Below are positions 30,796 through 39,470 of a stretch of 46,539 nt of DNA, one piece after another. The DNA is from Stentor coeruleus (lineage: Eukaryota > Ciliophora > Heterotrichea > Heterotrichida > Stentoridae), in contig MPUH01000548.1 of NCBI GenBank assembly GCA_001970955.1, positions 1 to 46,539 on the forward strand, given 5' to 3'. The stretch's first letter is position 1. Every line of letters starts with the position of its first letter. A program made the position numbers and the translations under genes. The notes under the pieces were generated by a model. That model did not search any database and was not told where the DNA came from. It was given only the letters and a program-made list of their open reading frames with translations.

Positions 30796-31107
30796 ATGAA
30801 AAATCCAGATAAGCTCGACTCATTCATCATCGAAGGAAAAATAGTAAAAATAAACAGGGATATAGCCTCTTGTTTTTACACAAGAGGCAAAGAACTAGGG
30901 AATCTTAATGAAAAACTTAAAAGACGTCGACAACTTACAGAACTTGAAACCCAATGCCCTCTAATACAATTATTTTCAATAATCAGATACCTTAATTTAT
31001 TAAAGATTGTTCATAGAGATATAAAACTAAGTGAAGATGCTAGGAATACATATAAGATAATACAAATAATAAATATTCATTCCTTGAAACTACATCGATT
31101 CTCCTAA
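30796..31107 (+). pseudogene. protein kinase remnant
   Basis: This 104-codon open frame contains LFSIIRYLNLLKIVHRDIKLSE (about 60-81), which matches the region around the catalytic loop of a CAMK/AGC-like kinase (helix E followed by HRDIK). The expected DxxN continuation, DFG loop and C-lobe are absent, and residues 1-55 do not resemble an N-lobe. I could not restore them with a 15-nt intron or an obvious frame change. It is probably a truncated, decaying copy of a kinase gene. The frame ends at TAA; the nearest ATG is used as start. Confidence 0.45.
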
Positions 31108-31299
31108 GATTCTTGATTTTATATTTTCTATATTTTTTCACAACAAAGTTGAATTATAAATTCAAAGTCAAAGCAAATCTATATTTAAAAAAAAAATAAT
31201 ATACAATCTAGTAACTCTACAACACAAATTGCAGAAAGAGTTAATCAAAATTATAAGATTTACTAAAAAATCCTAACAGGTATATAACAAAAACAACTT

Positions 31300-34200
31300 T
31301 TAATATTTTTTTATTATTAACCTTTTAAATACTAGCTTTTTATCATGGATTGTTAGTATTCTCAAGATTTTATTAAGTCCTAAGGATATGAGTTTTGACT
31401 TCCATGTTGCTGCAGCTGAAGTTTGTACTGGGGTTAAGTCTGGGACTGTGCTTTCTGTTTTTTGTGAACTTTTCGAAGCTATAGATAAAGCTTTGATACT
31501 TGTCCTTGGTGAAGGTTGTTCAGTTGGAGGCTGGGTTCCAATAGCTCTAGCGTTATTTAATGTTATGAGAAATTTCGAGTTTTTCAAAGTTTTAAAGAGT
31601 TTGAAACTAAGGAAAACATTAAGAAGCCGAGATTTGAGGAATTTTTGTAGTGTGTTTTTTAGTTTTTCTAAAGAGTTACGGTAACGAAGACTTTTTCGTT
31701 CAGAGTCTTTTAATATGCTTTTAACAACAGTTTTTGGGGTTTCTTTAGGAAATGTTTCAGATCGTTTGCGTTGTATTAAAGGCTGATCTTTAGTTTTTGG
31801 TAGAGACTTTTTAGCTTTTTCCTTAAGATCTGACATAGGGACTTTTTTATCAGGAAGAGTAGGTTTTGAAGGGATTTTTCCTTTAGGTTTAGCTTGAGGT
31901 AGAACTTGACTAGATTTAGATTCATTAGACATTTTTTCTGATATTTTCATAACCATATTCTTTTGCATACTTGTAAGACTTGGTTTTCTTTCAATAATTT
32001 TATTACTACAAGATTTCACTATCATACTTTTCTGAAGCACATCACTTGTAATAGAAAAATCAGGCCCAGGTGAACTTGGAGGAGTTGATAACAAGCCACA
32101 TCCAGGTTGGCTTCTAAAAGATTTTTCCATTGTAACCTCAGAAAACATAGATCTGTTAAAATATGTGATTTTAAATGAATTAAACCCTTTTAGTTTTTGT
32201 CTGTATAAATTCTTTTCACTATAACTCTGAGCAAAAAGGGCAAATTTTACAATTTTGTTGTTGTAGTGGCTTATGGAATATATTTTAATTGAATGGAAAC
32301 TAGCGATTATTGATCTGTGAATAGCAATTTTTAATATGTCTATCATAGATTCGAGGGAAGAATGATATCGGTAACGTTGGATAGCATTAAAAGATTGGAT
32401 CATAGACTTGTTTATTGCTTTGCCTATTGTGGAAAATAGTAAAAAAGCACCAAATTTTATTTCAAAAACAGACTTTCGGGGTTTTAAAAGAAGTATTAAA
32501 CTGTGATAACGGGTTTTTACTAAGGATTGTAGTTCTGAGAATATTAAAATTGCCGCATTTTTTTTGAGGTTGTTGATAACTTTGGTGTTTTTCCAAAGTG
32601 TTAAAGCCTTAAGCCATCTTTTGAAGGATCTTTGGAGTGCTTGTTCAAATTTCAAACTAGAAAATGCGTTTATTCTGATAAAAGATAGCTTGCGTTGATT
32701 TATCAAAGATTTGTTAATCAGCACATCAAAATATAAATCAAATTTCCTACCAAAAGCACTAAATTTCAGTTTCGTGGCGGCTGATTTCCTAAAAGCGTCT
32801 CTATTCCCCCTAAACATAATTTTGCTAAAAGGTTTTCTACGATAACGTTTCGTAGCTTTTTGTAAAAGTTCAGCAATACGGCCCTTTCTTTTAACAAATG
32901 CTGACCGTTTACGATATTTGTCCCCAACAATTTTCTTAAACACAATTTTGCTTAGAATCCTAAACAGTTTTGGTGCTAAACTTTTTATCGCCCTAACATT
33001 ATTCCTGAGTTTTGGATCTGTGAGGTAATGATATTTAGTAAAGCTTTTAACACATTGAAAAGCAAAAGATTTATTAATAACAATAACCCTTTGTATAGCT
33101 TTTTCTATATAACTCGGTGTAAAACTCGAAGCATAAGCTTTATCAAACATAGCTTTAACCAAAACATAATTCCTAATATCAGCAAAAGCACTACACAAAG
33201 ATCCACTAAGTACCTTAATAATTCCTCCACAAGCTTCTTTTTTCATATTCAGTCCACTTCCTACCAAAGATGTTTTAAATTTACTAAAAATCTCATCAAA
33301 CTCAATTTTCTCCTTTTCCCTAACTTTCAATGGAGTTGTCTCAGGACTTTCTCCATATAAAACCCCATTTTCCATATCTTCCAAGTTATACCCAATCACA
33401 TATATATTATCTCCTTTTCCACTATGAATCTGTGAAATCATCCCACTCCCCAATTTAAAAACCAAAGGATTCCATTGATTATTTTCTTTAGTCCAAATAT
33501 ACATTTTTTTCTTATCAATAGGTACCCCAACAATTCCTTTTAAGCATGTAGCGACCATATGTATTTTTTTACTACATGGTAATCCAATAATCCTTTTTGT
33601 AGTATTTTCTAATAAAAACCCTTTCCCTTCATCAGTAATAATAACAATGCCGAATTTCGAGTCATAAAGTTTTTCTATATAAAAATCTTGTAAATCTTCT
33701 ATAACAAAAGGTTGATTACTCTGATGAGCATATAAAAAATCATGTTTAGTAGCGTATATATACATAAACCCTCCTGTTGTACAAATAGCTGTGTAATTTT
33801 CCCCACATAATACTTGGGAAATGTTGAAGATTGTTGAGTTATCTACGACTTGTGGTTCAGGACTAAATGTTAAATCTGAACACAATTCCCCATTATAGCC
33901 TGTTCCCCATGTATATAAAAAACCTTCTTGACATAAAGCTCCTGCATGATGCTCGCTAAGACTTGCTTGGATTATATTTGAGGTACTAAAACTAGGTATT
34001 TTTATTGCTGTATGTGATGAGTATAGATTATTCTGACCGAATAATCCGAATTTGTTTGGATCATCACCCCAGAGCCAAATGTCTCCGATTGTTGTGAGAA
34101 TTAAAACCATTGTGTGGTTACATGATATTGATAATACCTTTGCCGTGATGTTTAAAAGCTTTTGGGGAGACTGTAGAGGTAATTTGAAAATAAAAAGACT

Positions 34201-34341
34201 TCCTGATGATGTCTCGCTTATGCCCCAGTCGGATGATAGGAAAAATGATACGATTTTTCTGGTTTCATTCAGGTTTGTTTTGGAAAAGGTATGAAAACCT
34301 AGCCAAATTGAAAGCGGATTCATATTTATTAGAGTGAACAT
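31300..34341 (-). CDS. RCC1-repeat protein with long basic helical C-terminus
   Basis: The protein has 1013 residues. The N-terminal part (about 40-300) contains RCC1-type propeller repeats: IWLWGDDPNKFGLFGQ (88-103) and LYTWGTGYNGELCSD (142-156). Residues about 390-760 are very basic and helical, with recurring units built on (A/S)F..(I/W), for example QRSFKRWLKALTLWK, IQSFNAIQRYRY and IASFHSIKIYSI. They recall centrin-binding Sfi1-type repeats but are not a clear match. Residues 790-910 are a Lys/Pro/Ser-rich linker. Cytoskeletal or centrin-associated function is an inference. The first ATG is used; a second Met lies seven codons in. There is no intron and the stop is TAA. The gene is divergent from the secreted acidic protein gene. 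Confidence 0.72.
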   Translation of the reverse strand: MFTLINMNPLSIWLGFHTFSKTNLNETRKIVSFFLSSDWGISETSSGSLFIFKLPLQSPQKLLNITAKVLSISCNHTMVLILTTIGDIWLWGDDPNKFGLFGQNNLYSSHTAIKIPSFSTSNIIQASLSEHHAGALCQEGFLYTWGTGYNGELCSDLTFSPEPQVVDNSTIFNISQVLCGENYTAICTTGGFMYIYATKHDFLYAHQSNQPFVIEDLQDFYIEKLYDSKFGIVIITDEGKGFLLENTTKRIIGLPCSKKIHMVATCLKGIVGVPIDKKKMYIWTKENNQWNPLVFKLGSGMISQIHSGKGDNIYVIGYNLEDMENGVLYGESPETTPLKVREKEKIEFDEIFSKFKTSLVGSGLNMKKEACGGIIKVLSGSLCSAFADIRNYVLVKAMFDKAYASSFTPSYIEKAIQRVIVINKSFAFQCVKSFTKYHYLTDPKLRNNVRAIKSLAPKLFRILSKIVFKKIVGDKYRKRSAFVKRKGRIAELLQKATKRYRRKPFSKIMFRGNRDAFRKSAATKLKFSAFGRKFDLYFDVLINKSLINQRKLSFIRINAFSSLKFEQALQRSFKRWLKALTLWKNTKVINNLKKNAAILIFSELQSLVKTRYHSLILLLKPRKSVFEIKFGAFLLFSTIGKAINKSMIQSFNAIQRYRYHSSLESMIDILKIAIHRSIIASFHSIKIYSISHYNNKIVKFALFAQSYSEKNLYRQKLKGFNSFKITYFNRSMFSEVTMEKSFRSQPGCGLLSTPPSSPGPDFSITSDVLQKSMIVKSCSNKIIERKPSLTSMQKNMVMKISEKMSNESKSSQVLPQAKPKGKIPSKPTLPDKKVPMSDLKEKAKKSLPKTKDQPLIQRKRSETFPKETPKTVVKSILKDSERKSLRYRNSLEKLKNTLQKFLKSRLLNVFLSFKLFKTLKNSKFLITLNNARAIGTQPPTEQPSPRTSIKALSIASKSSQKTESTVPDLTPVQTSAAATWKSKLISLGLNKILRILTIHDKKLVFKRLIIKKY

Positions 34342-35780
34342 CGTTATTATTACAAAAACTGATAAAATTATGGGTTACTGGTGTTGGAGGTTTGTGTTGA
34401 GAGAAGTGGTGTGAGGATTATGATATAGGATTATTGTTACGGATAGGATTTGAGGGAAATTCGAGTGGATAAGAAATTATTAGGTGGATTTAAAGTATAA
34501 TTGGGTATTTTTAAATTTGAGAGTTTTTAGAAGAAGATGATGAGGATGGTGGTTTTATGTGTATGAATAAGGTTAGAGGGATTTTTTTGGGTGATGTAAA
34601 GGATTTAGGATTTTATTTTAAAACATTTAGATTGGTAGGCTTTATTATGATGGAGAATGAATATATAGAGCTATTGAGGACAAGTGAAAAAATGACAGGA
34701 TTTTATTGGCTTATGAGGTATTTAAAAGATTTTTGATGTGTTTATAGAATATGATGGGTGTGATAAATGATGGAGAATTTATAAGTGAAATCTGGAGGTT
34801 GAGTGTTTGCAAAGTAATTTTTTTGTAAGCTAAGGCTATTAAAATAGATTATAGTATTGCTTATACAATTATTTAGCTTTTAGAGTATAATTATCTAAAT
34901 TATATTATATGCAAATCTATTATTAAAAAATAGTCGCATCTGATATTCACACCTAATCTCTATCATTAAAACAAAAATTAATTAATTTTATCTTCATATA
35001 GCGCACTATAAAAACATATATAAAAGCTATATTTTAAACAATCTAGTTCCTTGATAAAGCTTACTCAATTAATAGCAACTTTAAAGATAATGATTTTATA
35101 TATATATTATGAAATCTTCAAACTTTAATATAACTAGCACCCTTGCATATATTATATCTGAAATAAAATTCTATTATTATATAACAATTTTAGCTTAACA
35201 ATTTATTCCTCATCAGCTTATCAGTGCATAAATCACTAAGTGCTAAAATAATAATATATTTTATACCTTTTTACCTTAGCTAGTGACTTATTCATAGTTC
35301 GAATTCTATAAAGAATCTAGACGGTGGCTCATAAAACATATAAAATTAAAATTTTAAAGCTCACATAATAAAATAAGTGTATATTCTTATCCCACATCAT
35401 CATATAATCATCTTAAAATACAATTTTCCTCTTCTTCACTATGCAAAGCTTATATATTTTCTAATTTTTAAATAATTGTCACAAGGCCTTCAATAATAAA
35501 ATAAACATAGATATATATCAAAAAAATCAAGCTTTGACTAGGAAAAATAGTAAAAAACATATTCAATTTTTTTAAGTAATGAATTTGTCGACGATTTTAA
35601 GTATTTTTTTTTTGAGTGAATAAAAAATATCATTCCTGCTAAAAATTCATTTTAGAATTTCATAAAAGTTATTTGCAAGGCAATGCGAAACAAACAGAAG
35701 GAGAAAATTCGCTTCCCACCATATTGGAAATTTACCATATTTACTATGATAAGAAATACTTACCGTTTTCAACTCTCATA
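34342..35780. other. divergent intergenic region
   Basis: About 1.4 kb separates two divergent genes. From 34350 to about 34860 the given strand is strongly G+T-rich, and the right part is A+C-rich. A 59-codon ATG-to-TGA frame at 34557-34736 exists, but it lies in the skewed segment where stop codons are depleted, so I do not call it a gene. A TTG-initiated extension of the next gene (35673-35780) is treated as 5' UTR. A tRNA-like B-box at about 35298 has no matching acceptor stem. Confidence 0.5.
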
Positions 35781-36500
35781 ATGATTGTTAAAGTTGTAGT
35801 AGTGATTCTGCTTGTAAGTCTATCATATTCTGCTATTGTTCAAGAAAAGATTAGACTTAATGATTTTGGAGTTCAAAATAATGGATTTATGCAAATGCTT
35901 CAAACGAGCGGCGATGAATGCGCTGATGAAGATGATTGTATTGAAGATGTCTCTATTAGCATTGTTTGTTTTGATGGAGAATGCACTGTTAGTGATAAAA
36001 GTTTAGATACAAATTTTGTTTTGGAGCTTGAACTCAATTCTGTTGAAGACCAAGCAGAGTCTGAAACTGAAATAGTTGGTCCATCTGCTGAAGAAGATGA
36101 TGGAGAAGAAGAAGATGAAGTTGGTCCATCTGCTGAAGAGGGAGCAGAAGAGGAAGTTGGCTCACCTGCTGAAGAAGATGATGAAGAAGAAGAAGCAGAA
36201 GTTGAAGTTGGTTCACCTGCTGAAGAAGATGATGAAGAAGAAGTTGGCTTACCTGCTGAAGAAAATGATGAAGAAAAAGTTGAAGAAGATGCAGAAGAAG
36301 AAACTAGCTTACCTGCTGAAGAAGACGATAAATGTGATGAATGTGATGAAACTAGTCTATTAATAGAATGTGAAGATATTGATTGTGAAATTACTGACGA
36401 AAATGAAATTGAAGTCACTAACGTCTGCAATGAAGGTGAGGATTGTGTTTTTGAATTTACCGTTGTAGTTGCTTGCTATGAAAATGACTGTGTTGTTTAA
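35781..36500 (+). CDS. secreted acidic repeat protein with cysteine modules
   Basis: I start at the ATG at 35781 because it begins a good signal peptide (MIVKVVVVILLVSLSYSAIVQ); the frame extends upstream only with non-ATG codons. The mature part has three sections. The first is a cysteine module (ECADEDDC..ISIVCFDGECTVSD). The second, about 100-190, holds five to seven imperfect repeats of VGSPAEEDDEEE type. The third has two further cysteine modules (LLIECEDIDCEITDE and VVVACYENDCVV). The three modules share the pattern hydrophobic-x-C-(3-4 residues)-C-x-(I/V). The repeat is visible in DNA as a GAAGAAGATGATGAAGAA-rich tract. It is probably an extracellular or vesicle-stored, Ca2+-binding or structural protein; no enzyme motif is present. 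Confidence 0.68.
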   Translation: MIVKVVVVILLVSLSYSAIVQEKIRLNDFGVQNNGFMQMLQTSGDECADEDDCIEDVSISIVCFDGECTVSDKSLDTNFVLELELNSVEDQAESETEIVGPSAEEDDGEEEDEVGPSAEEGAEEEVGSPAEEDDEEEEAEVEVGSPAEEDDEEEVGLPAEENDEEKVEEDAEEETSLPAEEDDKCDECDETSLLIECEDIDCEITDENEIEVTNVCNEGEDCVFEFTVVVACYENDCVV

Positions 36501-36627
36501 GCCTAAAAAATCTAATCAAATAATGAAAATTTTAACAATATTTCGTTTACAGAGATCCTAAATTTTTATGTATTTTGATAGTTACAGTTTTCCTATCCTC
36601 CTTCTAATTTATTAAGTGAATAAAATC

Positions 36628-37686
36628 ATGGATTCTCAAAAAAAATTCTCAGGCAGGCCCCGATTTGAGCAATGCAGATACTGGTAATATCTATTCAGTG
36701 GTAAAGAATATGGGACCACATCATTACAACTCCATGAAAAAACTTGTATGAAAACCCAAGAAACTCTAATGAAGCAATCCCTAAACGACAACTACGGGCG
36801 TTCTACAGCATCAAAACCTATAAAGTCTTCATCAGTTCCAAAGCCACCAACAAATTCAGGTCAATCAATCCCAACTTCAGGAAAATACTCAACAAATCCT
36901 CTCACTTCCTTTAAACCCTCTCAGAACTCAGGTCAGATTTTTACATCAAATCCTCCAGGGCCATCAGGCACTGGTCAAAAGCCAAGCCCTTATCCTAACA
37001 AACCCCCAAACCCAACATCTAAAAACCATATTCAAAATAACCCAAAAAACTATTCAAAACCTAATCAGCCAATAATAAATCCATTAGATTCAAGAGGTTA
37101 TGGAACACCAACCTTAGAACAAAGTGGTAAAATTTCATCAAATCATACATTGAAAAAACCTTCAAGAGGAATGCAAATTGCTGAATATTCGAATAAACCT
37201 GATGATAGAGTGGCATGTAGGAAATGCAAAAGAAAATTCAACCCTGATAGAATTGCAAAACATCAAAGTGTTTGTATTGGACCTATTAATGATATGCCAG
37301 TTAAACCTATACCGAAAGTGGTTAAAAAAAGAAAAACTGGGTTGCCATTATGGAAAAAACAGCATTTGGATTTTATAAACAACGTGAGATATGCTAAGAA
37401 AATGGCGATTGTAGAAAAAAAAGGTGGGGATATAAGGAAAATACAGGCCCCTGTACAACATTATGATCCTACTTCTGATTATAAGCAATGCCCTTATTGC
37501 TCAAGGAAATATTCACAGCAAGTTGCAGAAAGGCATATTCCGAATTGTAAGAATATAATAAATAAACCTAAACCTCCTCCAAAAGCGGTGAATATGAAGT
37601 CTGGGAATAGAGGTGGGGGGTTTTGTCCAAAATGTGGAGGGAAAGGAATGATTGGTATGAGAAAATGTGGTTTTTGTGGAGGATAA
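36628..37686 (+). CDS. ZC2HC1-family zinc-finger protein
   Basis: Two exons (36628-36683 and 36699-37686) give 347 residues. Splicing the 15-nt intron reveals the first of three C2HC fingers: CRYCGKEYGTTSLQLHEKTC (17-36), CRKCKRKFNPDRIAKHQSVC and CPYCSRKYSQQVAERHIPNC. The pattern CxxC...HxxxC is that of the ZC2HC1 family, whose members in flagellated and ciliated organisms are often cilium- or cytoskeleton-associated. Between fingers 1 and 2 is a long Ser/Pro/Asn-rich linker. The C-terminus CPKCGGKGMIGMRKCGFCGG forms a CxxCxGxG-like zinc-binding hairpin, an unusual addition. Starting instead at the downstream ATG (36748) would lose finger 1. The stop is TAA. Confidence 0.83.
36684..36698 (+). 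other. 15-nt intron in ZC2HC1-family gene
   Basis: GTAATATCTATTCAG, phase 2. The unspliced frame hits TAA at once. Splicing creates the second cysteine of the first C2HC finger (TG|T). Confidence 0.9.
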
Positions 37687-37814
37687 TCATTATAATTTAT
37701 TGTCACCAGATAATTTGAGATAAAAAGTATATTTTATTTAATAAACAATCTAAAATTTATTACAATAAAAATATTATTATTCATAATATTATATCCCAAA
37801 ATCCTAATTACTAT

Positions 37815-39239
37815 CTAATCTTTTTCTATCAATAATCTTTTAATCTCACTCAACATATTTTCCCTAGCATTATTTTCCAAACCTTTAAATCTTTGTGAAT
37901 AAAATACCTCATCTCTAATTAAAAACCCTTGTAACACCTTAGCTCTACCATCATTAAAATCCTCAACACTAACCCAATTATACTCAACTCTAACATGTTC
38001 TGCATAAATATTATAATCTTTTTCAGGACTTGCAAGTATCGATAAATCAATATCTAAAAACTCTTTTTCTTCTTCACTATTTATAATAGGAGCATGTTTA
38101 ATAGTCGCTAATATATACGAATTAACAACAGAATAATCTTCAGATAATCCAGCTTCTTTTATAAACTCAGTATAAAAAATACTACTTAGTTCTTCATTTG
38201 TAGGGAAACTTGTATGTTTTAATGGGAAATATATAATATCATGGAAAAATGCAGCTAATTCCATATATTGTGAAGGGTTATCAAACATAGAATAAAACGA
38301 GCTTATATGGTTTAAAGTGTGATAAGCTCTACAACTTCTTGAATATTGACTTGATATAAAATCCCACCACTTTTCACTGATAGTTTCGTTTATACCAATT
38401 TTTCCTGCTAGTTTTTCCCAATGAGTTTTAATTTCTGAATATTTTCCTAATGATTTTTCACATATAGCATTACGAATATTCGTGCTACTTATTTTCATCT
38501 GACATACTTCAGCAAGGTTTACAACAGATTTTTCTAATTCTTGTAGACCTTGGGATATACGAAAGTTGTTTATTATAATTGATGCAGATTCTACTTCTGT
38601 AGTTAAAATCAAACCTTCATAATTTTCTGTACCTGCTTTACTTATTGGGTCGAAAATTTCAAAGATGTCAAGTTTGATTGTTGGGTTAAGCAGAGTGAGA
38701 AATCGATGAACTTTTTCTTTTCTTAAATGCCAGGGTTGAATGAATTCTTTATTAGCTTTTTTGACTAGCATGGCATCATGTGTTATTCCAATGCCTAAAT
38801 CCTCAGTATGTAATGCTGCGTATGTGAGAAAAAGCAAATGTCCTGGATGAAGATGATCGAATGTCCCACCCATAACAGCTTTAGTATATTTTTTAGTACA
38901 TGAGAAATTTACTAATGATATTTCGACAAAGGGTTCTACTTTAAGCTTGCTAACTGTAGAATCAAGAAAGTTATTGGGAAATATATAATCTGTTGTATTA
39001 GGTTGATACCTTATACCAAATACTTGAGGTATGAGAATATAGATAGGAGGGTCTAAAGGAGAATATGTTGATAAATATAAACTACTAACAAATTGCATAA
39101 GATTCTCAGTCTGTTCAGACTCAATCTCACATATAAGCTCATCAGTTATGAAATATCTGTACTTCAATAACTCTGTAGTAATATCACACAAATCTTCACT
39201 TTTAACATTGTTGTAGCGCACAAACCCTGTTCTATTCAT
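37815..39239 (-). CDS. phosphopantetheine adenylyltransferase fused to an HD-family phosphohydrolase domain
   Basis: This is a 474-residue protein. Residues 115-265 are a eukaryotic/archaeal-type PPAT: GGTFDHLHPGH (124-134, nucleotidyltransferase HxGH motif) and ISSTNIR (250-256). PPAT makes dephospho-CoA from 4'-phosphopantetheine and ATP. Residues 280-474 match the predicted metal-dependent HD phosphohydrolases (COG4339 type). This part shows YHTLNH (306-311), HD in FFHDIIY (333-334), KH (381-382) and a downstream metal Asp in DIDLS. The extra N-terminus (1-114) resembles the CoA synthase N-terminal extension. In animals PPAT is fused to dephospho-CoA kinase; here HD takes that place. The stop is TAG and there is no intron. 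Confidence 0.85.
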   Translation of the reverse strand: MNRTGFVRYNNVKSEDLCDITTELLKYRYFITDELICEIESEQTENLMQFVSSLYLSTYSPLDPPIYILIPQVFGIRYQPNTTDYIFPNNFLDSTVSKLKVEPFVEISLVNFSCTKKYTKAVMGGTFDHLHPGHLLFLTYAALHTEDLGIGITHDAMLVKKANKEFIQPWHLRKEKVHRFLTLLNPTIKLDIFEIFDPISKAGTENYEGLILTTEVESASIIINNFRISQGLQELEKSVVNLAEVCQMKISSTNIRNAICEKSLGKYSEIKTHWEKLAGKIGINETISEKWWDFISSQYSRSCRAYHTLNHISSFYSMFDNPSQYMELAAFFHDIIYFPLKHTSFPTNEELSSIFYTEFIKEAGLSEDYSVVNSYILATIKHAPIINSEEEKEFLDIDLSILASPEKDYNIYAEHVRVEYNWVSVEDFNDGRAKVLQGFLIRDEVFYSQRFKGLENNARENMLSEIKRLLIEKD

Positions 39240-39470
39240 ATTTTTATTATAATTGGAAATAGCATTGTATATAAGATATCTTAAAAATAATCATATTATA
39301 TTCCTTATATTATAATAATATCTTAAGTTAAAGCTTATATATAAATTGTATTATTAATATAAAGATATTGTTTTAACTGCATTATAAAAATCTTCCTAAC
39401 ATCATAAAATCTAAACCATAAACTATATAATCCAACTAAAAAAAATCAATTAAAAGCTCTTACTATTATC

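Noticed and set aside
34557..34736. 59-codon ATG-to-TGA reading frame
   Set aside because: It lies in a strongly G+T-skewed spacer where TAA and TAG are depleted, and it has no recognisable content.
35285..35345. tRNA gene suggested by AGTTCGAATTC
   Set aside because: No acceptor stem, D arm or anticodon arm can be built around the B-box-like sequence.
35673..35780. N-terminal extension of the acidic secreted protein
   Set aside because: It would start at TTG; the first ATG at 35781 begins a clean signal peptide.
35900..36430. Antisense Ser-rich frame opposite the acidic repeat
   Set aside because: It is the mirror of GAA/GAT codons (TTC/ATC to Ser/Leu) and has no independent support.
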